Shown here piece by piece: positions 50,691-63,850 of a stretch of DNA of 64,000 bases; position 1 is the stretch's first letter, and each line of letters begins with the position of its first letter. The notes under the pieces are model-generated. The model did no database searches. It was not told the origin of the DNA and worked only from the letters and a program-made list of their open reading frames with translations. Both the position numbers and the translations under genes were made by a program. Source of the DNA: Colletes latitarsis (taxonomy: Eukaryota > Arthropoda > Insecta > Hymenoptera > Colletidae). The DNA lies in assembly GCF_051014445.1 (NCBI RefSeq), contig NC_135141.1, positions 1,240,001 to 1,304,000 on the forward strand. The letters run 5' to 3'.

Positions 50691-50824
50691 CTAACCCAGA
50701 CCTAACCGGTTTTATCCTCTAAAATATTGATCGAAACCAGGTTTAATCGACTGTTTCCTAACCCAGACCTAACCGGTTTTATCCTCTAAAATATTGATCG
50801 AAACCAGGTTTAATCGACTGTTTC
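50691..50824. repeat. 67-bp partial-monomer tandem duplication
   Basis: The segment from CTAACCCAGA to GACTGTTTC (50,691-50,757) is repeated at once at 50,758-50,824, giving the junction CTGTTTC|CTAACCC. This is the clearest place I found where the monomer register is broken by a unit that is not a multiple of 11 bp. The copies look identical, so the event is recent relative to the spread of variants. The breakpoints share only a C or CT, which fits replication slippage or end joining better than homologous unequal exchange. Confidence 0.82.
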
Positions 50825-53800
50825 AATGTGGGACAACATTACTACGTGATTCTAACCCGAAAAAACCCAGAATGTAGCCAACAAGTATGCGAAGAAGGCA
50901 AAATCATGAGCCAGATGCTCGCATAACCCAGACCTAACCCAGACCTAACCGGTTTTATCCTGTAAAATATTGATCGAAACCAGCTTTAATTGACTGTTTC
51001 AATGTGGTTCAACATTACTACGTGATTCAAATTCGAGAAAACCCAGGATCTGGCCAACAAGTATGCGAAGAAGTCAAAATCATGAGCCAGATGCGTGCAT
51101 AACCCAGACCTAACCCAGACCTAACCGGTTTTATCCTCTAAAATATTGATCGAAACCAGGTTTAATCGACTGTTTCAATGTGGGACAACATTACTACGTG
51201 ATTCAAACCCGAAAAAACCCAGAATGTAGCCAACAAGTATGCGAAGAAGGCAAAATCATGAGCCAGATGCGGGCATAACCCAGACCTAACCCAGACCTAA
51301 CCGGTTTTATCCTGTAAAATATTGATCGAAACCAGCTTTAATTGACTGTTTCAATGTGGTTCAACATTACTACGTGATTCAAATTCGAGAAAACCCAGGA
51401 TCTGGCCAACAAGTATGCGAAGAAGTCAAAATCATGAGCCAGATGCGGGCATAACCCAGACCTAACCCAGACCTAACCGGTGTCATCCTTTAAAATATTG
51501 ATCGAAACCAAGTTTAGTGGACTGTTTCAGTGTGGTACCACATTACTACGTAACTCAAACACGAAAAAACCCAGGATCTGGCCAACAAGAATGCGAAGAA
51601 GGCAAAATCATGAGCCAGATGCGGGCATAACATAGACCTAACCCAGACCTAACCGGTTTTATCCTCTAAAATATTGATCGAAACCAGATTTAGTTGACTG
51701 CTTCGTTGTGGTTCCGCATTACAACTTGATTCAAACAGGGTAAAACCCAGGTTCTGGCCAACAAGTATGCGATGAAGGCTGAATCATGATCGAGATGCGG
51801 GCATAACCCAGACCTAACCCAGACCTAACCGGTGTTATCCTCCAAAATATTGATCGAAACCAGGTTTAGATGACTGTTTCGTTGTGGTACTGCGTTACTA
51901 CGCCATTCAAACAGGGTAAAACCCACGTTCTGGCCAACAAGTATGTGATGAAGGCAGAATCATGAGCGAGACGCGGGCATAACCCAGTCCTAACCCAGAC
52001 CTAACCGGAGTTATCGTCCGAAATATTGATCGAAACCAAATTTAATGGATTGTTTCTGTGTGGTACCACATTACTACGTGATTCAAAACCGAAAAAACCC
52101 AGGATCAGGCCAACAAGTATGCGAAGAAGGCAAAATCATGAGCCAGATGCGGGCATAACCCAGACCTAACCCAAACCTAACCGGTGTTATCCTCCAAAAT
52201 ATTGATCGAAACCAGGTTTAGATGACTGTTTCGTTGTGGTACTGCGTTACTACGCCATTCAAACAGGGTAAAACCCACGTTCTGGCCAACAAGTATGTGA
52301 TGAAGGCAGAATCATGAGCGAGACGCGGGCATAACCCAGTCCTAACCCAGACCTAACCGGAGTTATCGTCCGAAATATTGATCGAAACCAAATTTAATGG
52401 ATTGTTTCTGTGTGGTACCACATTACTACGTAATTCAAAACCGAAAAAACCCAGGATCAGGCCAACAAGTATGCGAAGAAGGCAAAATCATGTGCCAGAT
52501 GCAGGCATAACCCAGACCTAACGCAGACCTAACCGGTTTTATCCTCTAAAATATTGATCGAAACCAGCTTTAATTGACTGCTACTGTGTGGTACCACATT
52601 ACTACGTGATTCAAATCCACTAAAACCCAGGATCTGGCCAACAAGTATGCATAGAAGCCAAAATCATGAGCCAGATGCGCGCATAACCCAGACCTAAACC
52701 AGATCTAACCGGTGTCATCCTCTAAAATATTGATCGAAACCAAGTTTAGTGGACTGTTTCAGTGTGGTACCACATTACTACGTAACTCAAACACGAAAAA
52801 ACCCAGGATCTGGCCAACAAGAATGCGAAGAAGGCAAAATCATGACCCAGATGCGGGCATAACACAGACCTAACCCAGACCTAACCGGTTTTATCCTCTA
52901 AAATATTGATCGAAACCAGATTTAGTTGACTGTTTCGTTGTGGTACCGCATTACTACGTGATTCAAACAAGGGTAAAACCCAGGTTCTGGCCAACAAGTA
53001 TGCGATGAAGGCTGAATCATGAGCGAGACGCGGGCATAACCCAGACCTAACCCAGACCTAACCGGAGTTATCGTCCAAAATATTGATCGAAACCAAATTT
53101 AATGGACTGTTACTGTGAGGTACCACATTACTACGTGATTCAAATCCGTAAAAACCCAGGATCTGGCCAAAAAGTATGCAAAGAAGGCAAAATCATGACC
53201 CAGATGCGGGCATAACCCAGACCTAAACCAGACCTAACCGGTGTCATCCTCTAAAATATTGATCGAAACCAAGTTTAATGGGCCGTTTCAGTGTGGTACC
53301 ACATTACTACGTGACTGAGACCCGAAAAAACCCAGGGTCTGGCCAACAAGTATGCGAAGAAGGCAAAATCATGAGCCAGATGCGTGCATAACCCAGACCT
53401 AACCCAGCCCTAACCGGTTTTATCCTGTAAAATATTAATCGAAACCAGCATTAATTGACTGTTTCAATGTGGTCCAACATTACTACCTGATTCAAATTCG
53501 AGAAAACCCAGGATCTGGCCAACAAGTATGCGAAGAAGGCAAAATCATGAGCCAGATGCGGGCCTTAACCAGACGTAACCCAGACCTAACCGGTTTTATC
53601 CTCTAAAATATTGAACGAAACCAGGTTTTATTGACTGTTACTGTGTGGTACCACATTACTACGTGATTCAAATCCGAAAAAACCCAGGATCTGGCCAACA
53701 AGTATGCAAAGAAGGCAAAATCATGAGCCAGATGCGCGCATAACCCAGACCTAAACCAGACCTAACCGGTGTCATCCTCTAAAATATTGATCGGAACCAA

Positions 53801-54084
53801 GTTTAATGGGCCGTTTCAGTGTTGTACCACATTACTACGTGACTGAGACCCGAATAAACCCAGGATCTGGCCAACAAGTATGCGAAGAAGGCAAAATCAT
53901 GAGCCAGATGCGGGCATAACCCAGACCTAACCCAGACCTAACCGGTGTAATCCTCCAAAATATTGATCGAAACCAAGTTTAATGGGCCATTTCAGTGTGG
54001 TACCACATTACTACGTGACTCAAACCCGAAAAAACCCAGGATGTAGCCAACAAGTATGCGAAGAAGACAAAATCATGAGCCAGA
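50825..54084. repeat. Satellite stretch right of the slippage site
   Basis: Only satellite is present. It includes a local two-monomer duplication at about 51,842-52,193 and 52,194-52,545, with shared private words GGTTTAGATGACTG, CCCACGTTCTGG, AACCCAGTCCTAACC and GTCCGAAATATT (shift 352 bp). Near 52,969 there is an inserted A in CAAACAAGGG. No gene is present. Confidence 0.7.
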
Positions 54085-56825
54085 TGCGGACATAAGCCAG
54101 ACCTAACCCAGACCTAACCGGTTTTATCCTCTAAAATATTGATCGAAACCAGCTTTAATTGACTGCTACTGTGTGGTACCACATTACTACGTGATTCAAA
54201 TCCGCAAAAACCCAGGATCTGGCCAACAAGTATGCAAAGAAGGCAAAATCATGAGCCAGATGCGGGCATAACCCAGACCTAACCCAAACCTAACCGGTGT
54301 TATCCTCCAAAATATTGATCGAAACCAGGTTTAGTTGACTGTTTCGTTGTGGTACTGCGTTACTACGCCATTCAAACAGGGTAAAACCCAGGTTCTGGCC
54401 AACAAGTATGCGATGAAGGCAGAATCATGAGCGAGACGCGGGCATAACCCAGACCTAACCCAGACCTAACCGGAGTTATCGTCCAAAATATTGATCGAAA
54501 CCAAATTTAATGGATTGTTTCTGTGTGGTACCACATTACTACGTGATTCAAAACCGAAAAAACCCAGGATCAGGCCAACAAGTATGCGAAGAAGGCAAAA
54601 TCATGTGCCAGATGCAGGCATAACCCAGACCTAACGCAGACCTAACCGGTTTTATCCTCTAAAATATTGATCGAAACCAGCTTTAATTGACTGCTACTGT
54701 GTGGTACCACATTACTACGTGATTCAAATCCGCAAAAACCCAGGATCTGGCCAACAAGTATGCAAAGAAGGCAAAATCATGAGCCAGATGCGCGCATAAC
54801 CCAGACCTAAACCAGACCTAACCGGTGTCATCCTCTAAAATATTGATCGGAACCAAGTTTAATGGGCCGTTTCAGTGTGGTACCACATTACTACGTGACT
54901 GAGACCCGAATAAACCCAGGATCTGGCCAACAAGTATGCGAAGAAGGCAAAATCATGAGCCAGATGCGTGCATAACCCAGACCTAACCCAGACCTAACCG
55001 GTTTTATCCTGTAAAATATTGATCGAAACCAAGTTTAATGGACTGTTTCAGTGTGGTACCACATTACTACGTGACTCAAACCCGAAAAAACCCAGGATGT
55101 AGCCAACAAGTATGCGAAGAAGACAAAATCATGAGCCAGATGCGGACATAAGCCAGACCTAACCCAGACCTAACCGGTTTTATCCTCTAAAATATTGATC
55201 GAAACCAGGTTTAATCGACAGTTTCAATGTGGTACAACATTACTACGTGATTCAAACCCGAAAAAACCCAGGATGTAGCCAACAAGTATGCGAAGAAGGC
55301 AAAATCATGAGCCAGATGCGGGCATAACCCAGACATAACCGGCTTTGTCCTCTAAAATATTGATCGAAATCAGGTTTAATTGACTGTTACCGTGTGGCGC
55401 CACATTACTATATGATTCAAACCCGAGAAGACCACGGATGTGGCCAGCAAGAATTCGAAGAAGGCAAAATCATGAGCCAGATGCGGGCATAAGCCAGACC
55501 TAACCGGTTTTATCCTCTAAAATATTGATCGAAACCAGGATTTATTGACTGCTACTGTGTGGTACCACATTACTACGTGATTCAAATCCGAAAAAACCCA
55601 GGATCTGGCCAGCAAGTATGCAAAGAAGGCAAAACCATGAGCCAGATGCGGGCATAAGCCAGCCCTAACCCAGACATAACCGGTGTAATCCTTTAAAATA
55701 TTGATCGAAACCAAGTTTAATGAATTGCTTCAGTGTGGTACCACATTACTACGTGACTCAAACCCGAAAAAACCCAGGATCTGGCCAACAAGTATGCGAA
55801 GAAGGCAAAATCATGAGCCAGATGCGGGCATAAGCCAGACCTAACCCAGACCTAACCGGTGTCATCCTTTAAAATATTGATCGAAACCAAGTTTACTGGA
55901 CTGTTTCAGTGTGGTACCACATTACTACGTAACTCAAACACGAAAAAACCCAGGATCTGGCCAACAAGAATGCGAAGAAGGCAAAATCATGAGCCAGATG
56001 CGGGCATATCACAGACCTAACCCAGACCTAACCGGTTTTATCCTCTAAAATATTGATCGAAACCAGATTTAGTTGACTGTTTCGTTGTGGTACCACATTA
56101 CTACGTGATTCAAACAGGGTAAAACCCAGGTTCTGGCCAACAAGTATGCGATGAAGGCTGAATCATGAGCGAGACGCGGGCATAACCCAGACCTAACCCA
56201 GACCTAACCGGAGTTATCGTCCAAAATATTGATCGAAACCAAATTTAATGGATTGTTTCTGTGTGGTACCACATTACTACGTGATTCAAAACCGAAAAAA
56301 CCCAGGATCAGACCAACAAGTATGCGAAGAAGGCAAAATCATGTGCCAGATGCAGGCATAACCCAGACCTAACGCAGACCTAACCGGTTTTATCCTCTAA
56401 AATATTGATCGAAACCAGCTTTAATTGACTGCTACTGTGTGGTACCACATTACTACGTGATTCAAATCCGCAAAAACCCAGAATCTGGCCAACAAGTATG
56501 CAAAGAAGGCAAAATCATGAGCCAGATGCTCGCATAACCCAGACCTAAACCAGACCTAACCGGTGTCATCCTCTAAAATATTGATCGAAACCAAGTTTAA
56601 TGGGCCGTTTCAGTGTGGTACCACATTACTACGTGACTGAGACCCGAATAAACCCAGGATCTGGCCAACAAGTATGCGAAGAAGGCAAAATCATGAGCCA
56701 GATGCGGGCATAACCCAGACATAACCGGTTTTGTCCTCTAAAATATTGATCGAAATCAGGTTTAATTGACTGTTTCAATGTGGTACAACATTACTACCTG
56801 ATTCAAATTTGAGAAAACCCAGGAC
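54085..56825. repeat. 2.7-kb block repeated at 4,180 bp, copy 1
   Basis: This block recurs at 58,265-61,005. The rare word CCGGCTTTGTCC occurs at about 55,339 and 59,519, GGAACCAAG at about 54,849 and 59,029, AAGGCAAAACCATGAG at about 55,626 and 59,806, and GCATATCACAGACC at about 56,004 and 60,184. The shift equals 24 monomers (380 x 11). The end of the match is near CCAGGACCTGGCC, where copy 1 continues CAACAAGTATG and copy 2 continues CAGCAAGAATTC. Confidence 0.78.
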
Positions 56826-58130
56826 CTGGCCAACAAGTATGCGAAGAAGGCAAAATCATGAGCCAGATGCGGGCCTTAACCAGACGTAACCCAGACCTAA
56901 CCGGTTTTATCCTCTAAAATATTGATCGAAATCAGGTTTAATTGACTGTTACCGTGTGGTGCCACATTACTATCTGATTCAAACCCGAGAAGACCACGGA
57001 TGTGGCCAGCAAGAATTCGAAGAAGGCAAAATCATGAGCCAGATGCGGGCATAAGCCAGACCTAACCGGTTTTATCCTCTAAAATATTGATCGAAACCAG
57101 GATTTATTGACTGCTACTGTGTGGTACCACATTACTACGTGATTCAAATCCGAAAAAACCCAGGATCTGGCCAGCAAGTATGCAAAGAAGGCAAAATCAT
57201 GAGCCAGATGCGGGCATAAGCCAGACCTAACCCAGACATAACCTGTGTAATCCTTTAAAATATTGATCGAAACCAAGTTTAATGAATTGCTTCAGTGTGG
57301 TACCACATTACTACGTGACTCAAACCCGGAAAAACCCAGGATCTGGCCAACAAGTATGCGAAGAAGGCAAAATCATGAGCCAGATGCGGGCATAAGCCAG
57401 ACCTAACCCAGACCTAACCGGTGTCATCCTTTAAAATATTGATCGAAACCAAGTTTAGTGGACTGTTTCAGTGTGGTACCACATTACTACGTAACTCAAA
57501 CACGAAAAAACCCAGGATCTGGCCAACAAGAATGCGAAGAAGGCAAAATCATGAGCCAGATGCGGGCATATCACAGACCTAACCCAGACCTAACCGGTTT
57601 TATCCTCTAAAATATTGATCGAAACCAGATTTAGTTGACTGTTTCGTTGTGGTACCACATTACTACGTGATTCAAACAGGGTAAAACCCAGGTTCTGGCC
57701 AACAAGTATGCGATGAAGGCTGAATCATGAGCGAGACGCGGGCATAACCCAGACCTAACCCAGACCTAACCGGAGTTATCGTCCAAAATATTGATCGAAA
57801 CCAAATTTAATGGATTGTTTCTGTGTGGTACCACATTACTACGTGATTCAAAACCGAAAAAACCCAGGATCAGGCCAACAAGTATGCGAAGAAGGCAAAA
57901 TCATGTGCCAGATGCAGGCATAACCCAGACCTAACGCAGACCTAACCGGTTTTATCCTCTAAAATATTGATCGAAACCAGCTTTAATTGACTGCTACTGT
58001 GTGGTACCACATTACTACGTGATTCAAATCCGCAAAAACCCAGGATCTGGCCAACAAGTATGCAAAGAAGGCAAAATCATGAGCCAGATGCTCGCATAAC
58101 CCAGACCTAAACCAGACCTAACCGGTGTCA
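56500..58130. repeat. 1.6-kb block repeated at 5,720 bp, copy 1
   Basis: This block recurs at 62,220-63,850. Shared rare words are AAATTTGAGAAAACCC with GGACCTGGCC (56,806 and 62,526), ACCTGTGTAATCC (57,241 and 62,961) and CCCGGAAAAACCC (57,326 and 63,046). It also overlaps a shift-1,562 relation with the preceding region (the GATGCTCGCATAACC monomer at 56,526 and 58,088), so three duplication events are superimposed here. It holds an uninterrupted copy of the retrotransposon target at 56,862-56,875. Confidence 0.78.
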
Positions 58131-58264
58131 TCCTGTAAAATATTGATCGAAACCAAGTTTAATGGGCCGTTTCAGTGTGGTACCACATTACTACGTGACT
58201 GAGACCCGAATAAACCCAGGATCTGGCCAACAAGTATGCGAAGAAGGCAAAATCATGAGCCAGA

Positions 58265-61005
58265 TGCGGACATAAGCCAGACCTAACCCAGACCTAACCG
58301 GTTTTATCCTCTAAAATATTGATCGAAACCACCTTTAATTGACTGCTACTGTGTGGTACCACATTACTACGTGATTCAAATCCGCAAAAACCCAGGATCT
58401 GGCCAACAAGTATGCAAAGAAGGCAAAATCATGAGCCAGATGCGGGCATAACCCAGACCTAACCCAAACCTAACCGGTGTTATCCTTCAAAATATTCATC
58501 GAAACCAGGTTTAGTTGACTGTTTCGTTGTGGTACTGCGTTACTACGCCATTCAAACAGGGTAAAACCCAGGTTCTGGCCAACAAGTATGCGATGAAGGC
58601 AGAATCATGAGCGAGACGCGGGCATAACCCAGACCTAACCCAGACCTAACCGGAGTTATCGTCCAAAATATTGATCGAAACCAAATTTAATGGATTGTTT
58701 CTGTGTGGTACCACATTACTACGTGATTCAAAACCGAAAAAACCCAGGATCAGGCCAACAAGTATGCGAAGAAGGCAAAATCATGTGCCAGATGCAGGCA
58801 TAACCCAGACCTAACGCAGACCTAACCGGTTTTATCCTCTAAAATATTGATCGAAACCAGCTTTAATTGACTGCTACTGTGTGGTACCACATTACTACGT
58901 GATTCAAATCCGCAAAAACCCAGGATCTGGCCAACAAGTATGCAAAGAAGGCAAAATCATGAGCCAGATGCGCGCATAACCCAGACCAAAACCAGACCTA
59001 ACCGGTGTCATCCTCTAAAATATTGATCGGAACCAAGTTTAATGGGCCGTTTCAGTTTGGTACCACATTACTACGTGACTGAGACCCGAATAAACCCAGG
59101 ATCTGGCCAACAAGTATGCGAAGAAGGCAAAATCATGAGCCAGATGCGTGCATAACCCCGACCTAACCCAGACCTAACCGGTTTTATCCTGTAAAATATT
59201 GATCGAAACCAAGTTTAATGGACTGTTTCAGTGTGGTACCACATTACTACGTGACTCAAACCCGAAAAAACCCAGGATGTAGCCAACAAGTATGCGAAGA
59301 AGACAAAATCATGAGCCAGATGCGGACATAAGCCAGACCTAACCCAGACCTAACCGGTTTTATCCTCTAAAATATTGATCGAAACCAGGTTTAATCGACA
59401 GTTTCAATGTGGTACAACATTACTACGTGATTCAAACCCGAAAAAACCCAGGATGTAGCCAACAAGTATGCGAAGAAGGCAAAATCATGAGCCAGATGCG
59501 GGCATAACCCAGACATAACCGGCTTTGTCCTCTAAAATATTGATCGAAATCAGGTTTAATTGACTGTTACCGTGTGGTGCCACATTACTATATGATTCAA
59601 ACCCGAGAAGACCACGGATGTGGCCAGCAAGAATTCGAAGAAGGCAAAATCATGAGCCAGATGCGGGCATAAGCCAGACCTAACCGGTTTTATCCTCTAA
59701 AATATTGATCGAAACCAGGATTTATTGACTGCTACTGTGTGGTACCACATTACTACGTGATTCAAATCCGAAAAAACCCAGGATCTAGCCAGCAAGTATG
59801 CAAAGAAGGCAAAACCATGAGCCAGATGCGGGCATAAGCCAGACCTAACCCAGACATAACCGGTGTAATCCTTTAAAATATTGATCGAAACCAAGTTTAA
59901 TGAATTGCTTCAGTGTGGTACCACATTACTACCTGACTCAAACCCGAAAAAACCCAGGATCTGGCCAACAAGTATGAGAAGAAGGCAAAATCATGAGCCA
60001 GATGCGGGCATAAGCCAGACCTAACCCAGACCTAACCGGTGTCATCCTTTAAAATATTGATCGAAACCAAGTTTACTGGACTGTTTCAGTGTGGTACCAC
60101 ATTACTACGTAACTCAAACACGAAAAAACCCAGGATCTGGCCAACAAGAATGCGAAGAAGGCAAAATCATGAGCCAGATGCGGGCATATCACAGACCTAA
60201 CCCAGACCTAACCGGTTTTATCCTCTAAAATATTGATCGAAACCAGATTTAGTTGACTGTTTCGTTGTGGTACCACATTACTACGTGATTCAAACAGGGT
60301 AAAACCCAGGTTCTGGCCAACAAGTATGCGATGAAGGCTGAATCATGAGCGAGACGCGGGCATAACCCAGACCTAACCCAGACCTAACCGGAGTTATCGT
60401 CCAAAATATTGATCGAAACCAAATTTAATGGATTGTTTCTGTGTGGTACCACATTACTACGTGATTCAAAACCGAAAAAACCCAGGATCAGGCCAACAAG
60501 TATGCGAAGAAGGCAAAATCATGTGCCAGATGCAGGCATAACCCAGACCTAACGCAGACCTAACCGGTTTTATCCTCTAAAATATTGATCGAAACCAGCT
60601 TTAATTGACTGCTACTGTGTGGTACCACATTACTACGTGATTCAAATCCGCAAAAACCCAGAATCTGGCCAACAAGTATGCAAAGAAGGCAAAATCATGA
60701 GCCAGATGCTCGCATAACCCAGACCTAAACCAGACCTAACCGGTGTCATCCTCTAAAATATTGACCGAAACCAAGTTTAATGGGCCGTTTCAGTGTGGTA
60801 CCACATTACTACGTGACTGAGACCCGAATAAACCCAGGATCTGGCCAACAAGTATGCGAAGAAGGCAAAATCATGAGCCAGATGCGGGCATAACCCAGAC
60901 ATAACCGGTTTTATCCTCTAAACTATTGATCGAAATCAGGTTTAATTGACAGTTTCAATGTGGTACAACATTACTACCTAATTCAAACTTGAGAAAACCC
61001 AGGAC
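58265..61005. repeat. 2.7-kb block repeated at 4,180 bp, copy 2
   Basis: Partner of 54,085-56,825. Differences are few, for example TATCCTTCAAAATATTCATC near 58,481 against TATCCTCCAAAATATTGATC, and CCACCTTTAATTG near 58,329 against CCAGCTTTAATTG. Copy 2 ends in a rearranged monomer at about 60,900-61,030, where parts of two classes are fused. Confidence 0.78.
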
Positions 61006-62219
61006 CTGGCCAGCAAGAATTCGAAGAAGGCAAAATCATGAGCCAGATGCGGGCATAAGCCAGACCTAACCGGTTTTATCCTCTAAAATATTGATCGAAA
61101 CCAGGATTTATTGACTGCTACTGTGTGGTACCACATTACTACGTGACTCAAACCCGAAAAAACCCAGGATGTAGCCAACAAGTATGCGAAGAAGACAAAA
61201 TCATGAGCCAGATGCGGACATAAGCCAGACCTAACCCAGACCTAACCGGTTTTATCCTCTAAAATATTGATCGAAACCAGGTTTAATCGACAGTTTCAAT
61301 GTGGTACAACATTACTACGTGATTCAAACCGGAAAAAACCCAGGATGTAGCCAACAAGTATGCGAAGAAGGCAAAATCATGAGCCAGATGCGGGCATAAC
61401 CCAGACATAACCGGTTTTGTCCTCTAAAATATTGATCGAAATCAGGTTTAATTGACTGTTACCGTGTGGTGCCACATTACTATCTGATTCCAACCCGAGA
61501 AGACCACGGATGTGGCCAGCAAGAATTCGAAGAAGGCAAAATCATGAGCCAGATGCGGGCATAAGCCAGACCTAACCGGTTTTATCCTCTAAAATATTGA
61601 TCGAAACCAGGATTTATTGACTGCTACTGTGTGGTACCACATTACTACGTGATTCAAATCCGAAAAAACCCAGGATCTGGCCAGCAAGTATGCAAAGAAG
61701 GCAAAATCATGAGCCAGATGCGGGCATAAGCCAGACCTAACCCAGACATAACCGGTGTAATCCTTTAAAATATTGATCGAAACCAAGTTTAATGAATTGC
61801 TTCAGTGTGGTACCACATTACTACGTGACTCAAACCCGAAAAAACCCAGGATCTGGCCAACAAGTATGCGAAGAAGGCAAAATCATGAGCCAGATGCGGG
61901 CATAAGCCAGACCTAACCCAGACCTAACCGGTGTCATCCTTTAAAATATTGATCGAAACCAAGTTTAGTGGACTGTTTCAGTGTGGTACCACATTACTAC
62001 GTAACTCAAACACGAAAAAACCCAGGATCTGGCCAACAAGAATGCGAAGAAGGCAAAATCATGAGCCAGATGCGGGCATAACCCAGACCTAACGCAGACC
62101 TAACCGGTTTTATCCTCTAAAATATTGATCGAAACCAGCTTTAATTGACTGCTACTGTGTGGTACCACATTACTACGTGATTCAAATCCGCAAAAACCCA
62201 GAATCTGGCCAACAAGTAT

Positions 62220-63850
62220 GCAAAGAAGGCAAAATCATGAGCCAGATGCTCGCATAACCCAGACCTAAACCAGACCTAACCGGTGTCATCCTCTAAAATA
62301 TTGATCGAAACCAAGTTTAATGGGCCGTTTCAGTGTGGTACCACATTACTACGTGACTGAGACCCGAATAAACCCAGGATCTGGCCAACAAGTATGCGAA
62401 GAAGGCAAAATCATGAGCCAGATGCGGGCATAACCCAGACATAACCGGTTTTGTCCTCTAAAATATTGATCGAAATCAGGTTTAATTGACTGTTTCAATG
62501 TGGTACAACATTACTACCTGATTCAAATTTGAGAAAACCCAGGACCTGGCCAACAAGTATGCGAAGAAGGCAAAATCATGAGCCAGATGCGGGCCTTAAC
62601 CAGACGTAACCCAGACCTAACCGGTTTTATCCTCTAAAATATTGATCGAAATCAGGTTTAATTGACTGTTACCGTGTGGTGCCACATTACTATCTGATTC
62701 AAACCCGAGAAGACCACGGATGTGGCCAGCAAGAATTCGAAGAAGGCAAAATCATGAGCCAGATGCGGGCATAAGCCAGACCTAACCGGTTTTATCCTCT
62801 AAAATATTGATCGAAACCAGGATTTATTGACTGCTACTGTGTGGTACCACATTACTACGTGATTCAAATCCGAAAAAACCCAGGATCTGGCCAGCAAGTA
62901 TGCAAAGAAGGCAAAATCATGAGCCAGATGCGGGCATAAGCCAGACCTAACCCAGACATAACCTGTGTAATCCTTTAAAATATTGATCGAAACCAAGTTT
63001 AATGAATTGCTTCAGTGTGGTACCACATTACTACGTGACTCAAACCCGGAAAAACCCAGGATCTGGCCAACAAGTATGCGAAGAAGGCAAAATCATGAGC
63101 CAGATGCGGGCATAAGCCAGACCTAACCCAGACCTAACCGGTGTCATCCTTTAAAATATTGATCGAAACCAAGTTTAGTGGACTGTTTCAGTGTGGTACC
63201 ACATTACTACGTAACTCAAACACGAAAAAACCCAGGATCTGGCCAACAAGAATGCGAAGAAGGCAAAATCATGAGCCAGATGCGGGCATATCACAGACCT
63301 AACCCAGACCTAACCGGTTTTATCCTCTAAAATATTGATCGAAACCAGATTTAGTTGACTGTTTCGTTGTGGTACCACATTACTACGTGATTCAAACAGG
63401 GTAAAACCCAGGTTCTGGCCAACAAGTATGCGATGAAGGCTGAATCATGAGCGAGACGCGGGCATAACCCAGACCTAACCCAGACCTAACCGGAGTTATC
63501 GTCCAAAATATTGATCGAAACCAAATTTAATGGATTGTTTCTGTGTGGTACCACATTACTACGTGATTCAAAACCGAAAAAACCCAGGATCAGGCCAACA
63601 AGTATGCGAAGAAGGCAAAATCATGTGCCAGATGCAGGCATAACCCAGACCTAACGCAGACCTAACCGGTTTTATCCTGTAAAATATTGATCGAAACCAG
63701 CTTTAATTGACTGCTACTGTGTGGTACCACATTACTACGTGATTCAAATCCGCAAAAACCCAGGATCTGGCCAACAAGTATGCAAAGAAGGCAAAATCAT
63801 GAGCCAGATGCTCGCATAACCCAGACCTAAACCAGACCTAACCGGTGTCA
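62220..63850. repeat. 1.6-kb block repeated at 5,720 bp, copy 2
   Basis: Partner of 56,500-58,130 at a shift of exactly 520 x 11 bp. The copies look nearly identical; they part at the far end, where copy 1 reads CATCCTGTAAAAT and copy 2 CATCCTCTAAAAT. It holds the second uninterrupted target sequence at 62,582-62,595. From here to the window end only further satellite follows. Confidence 0.78.
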
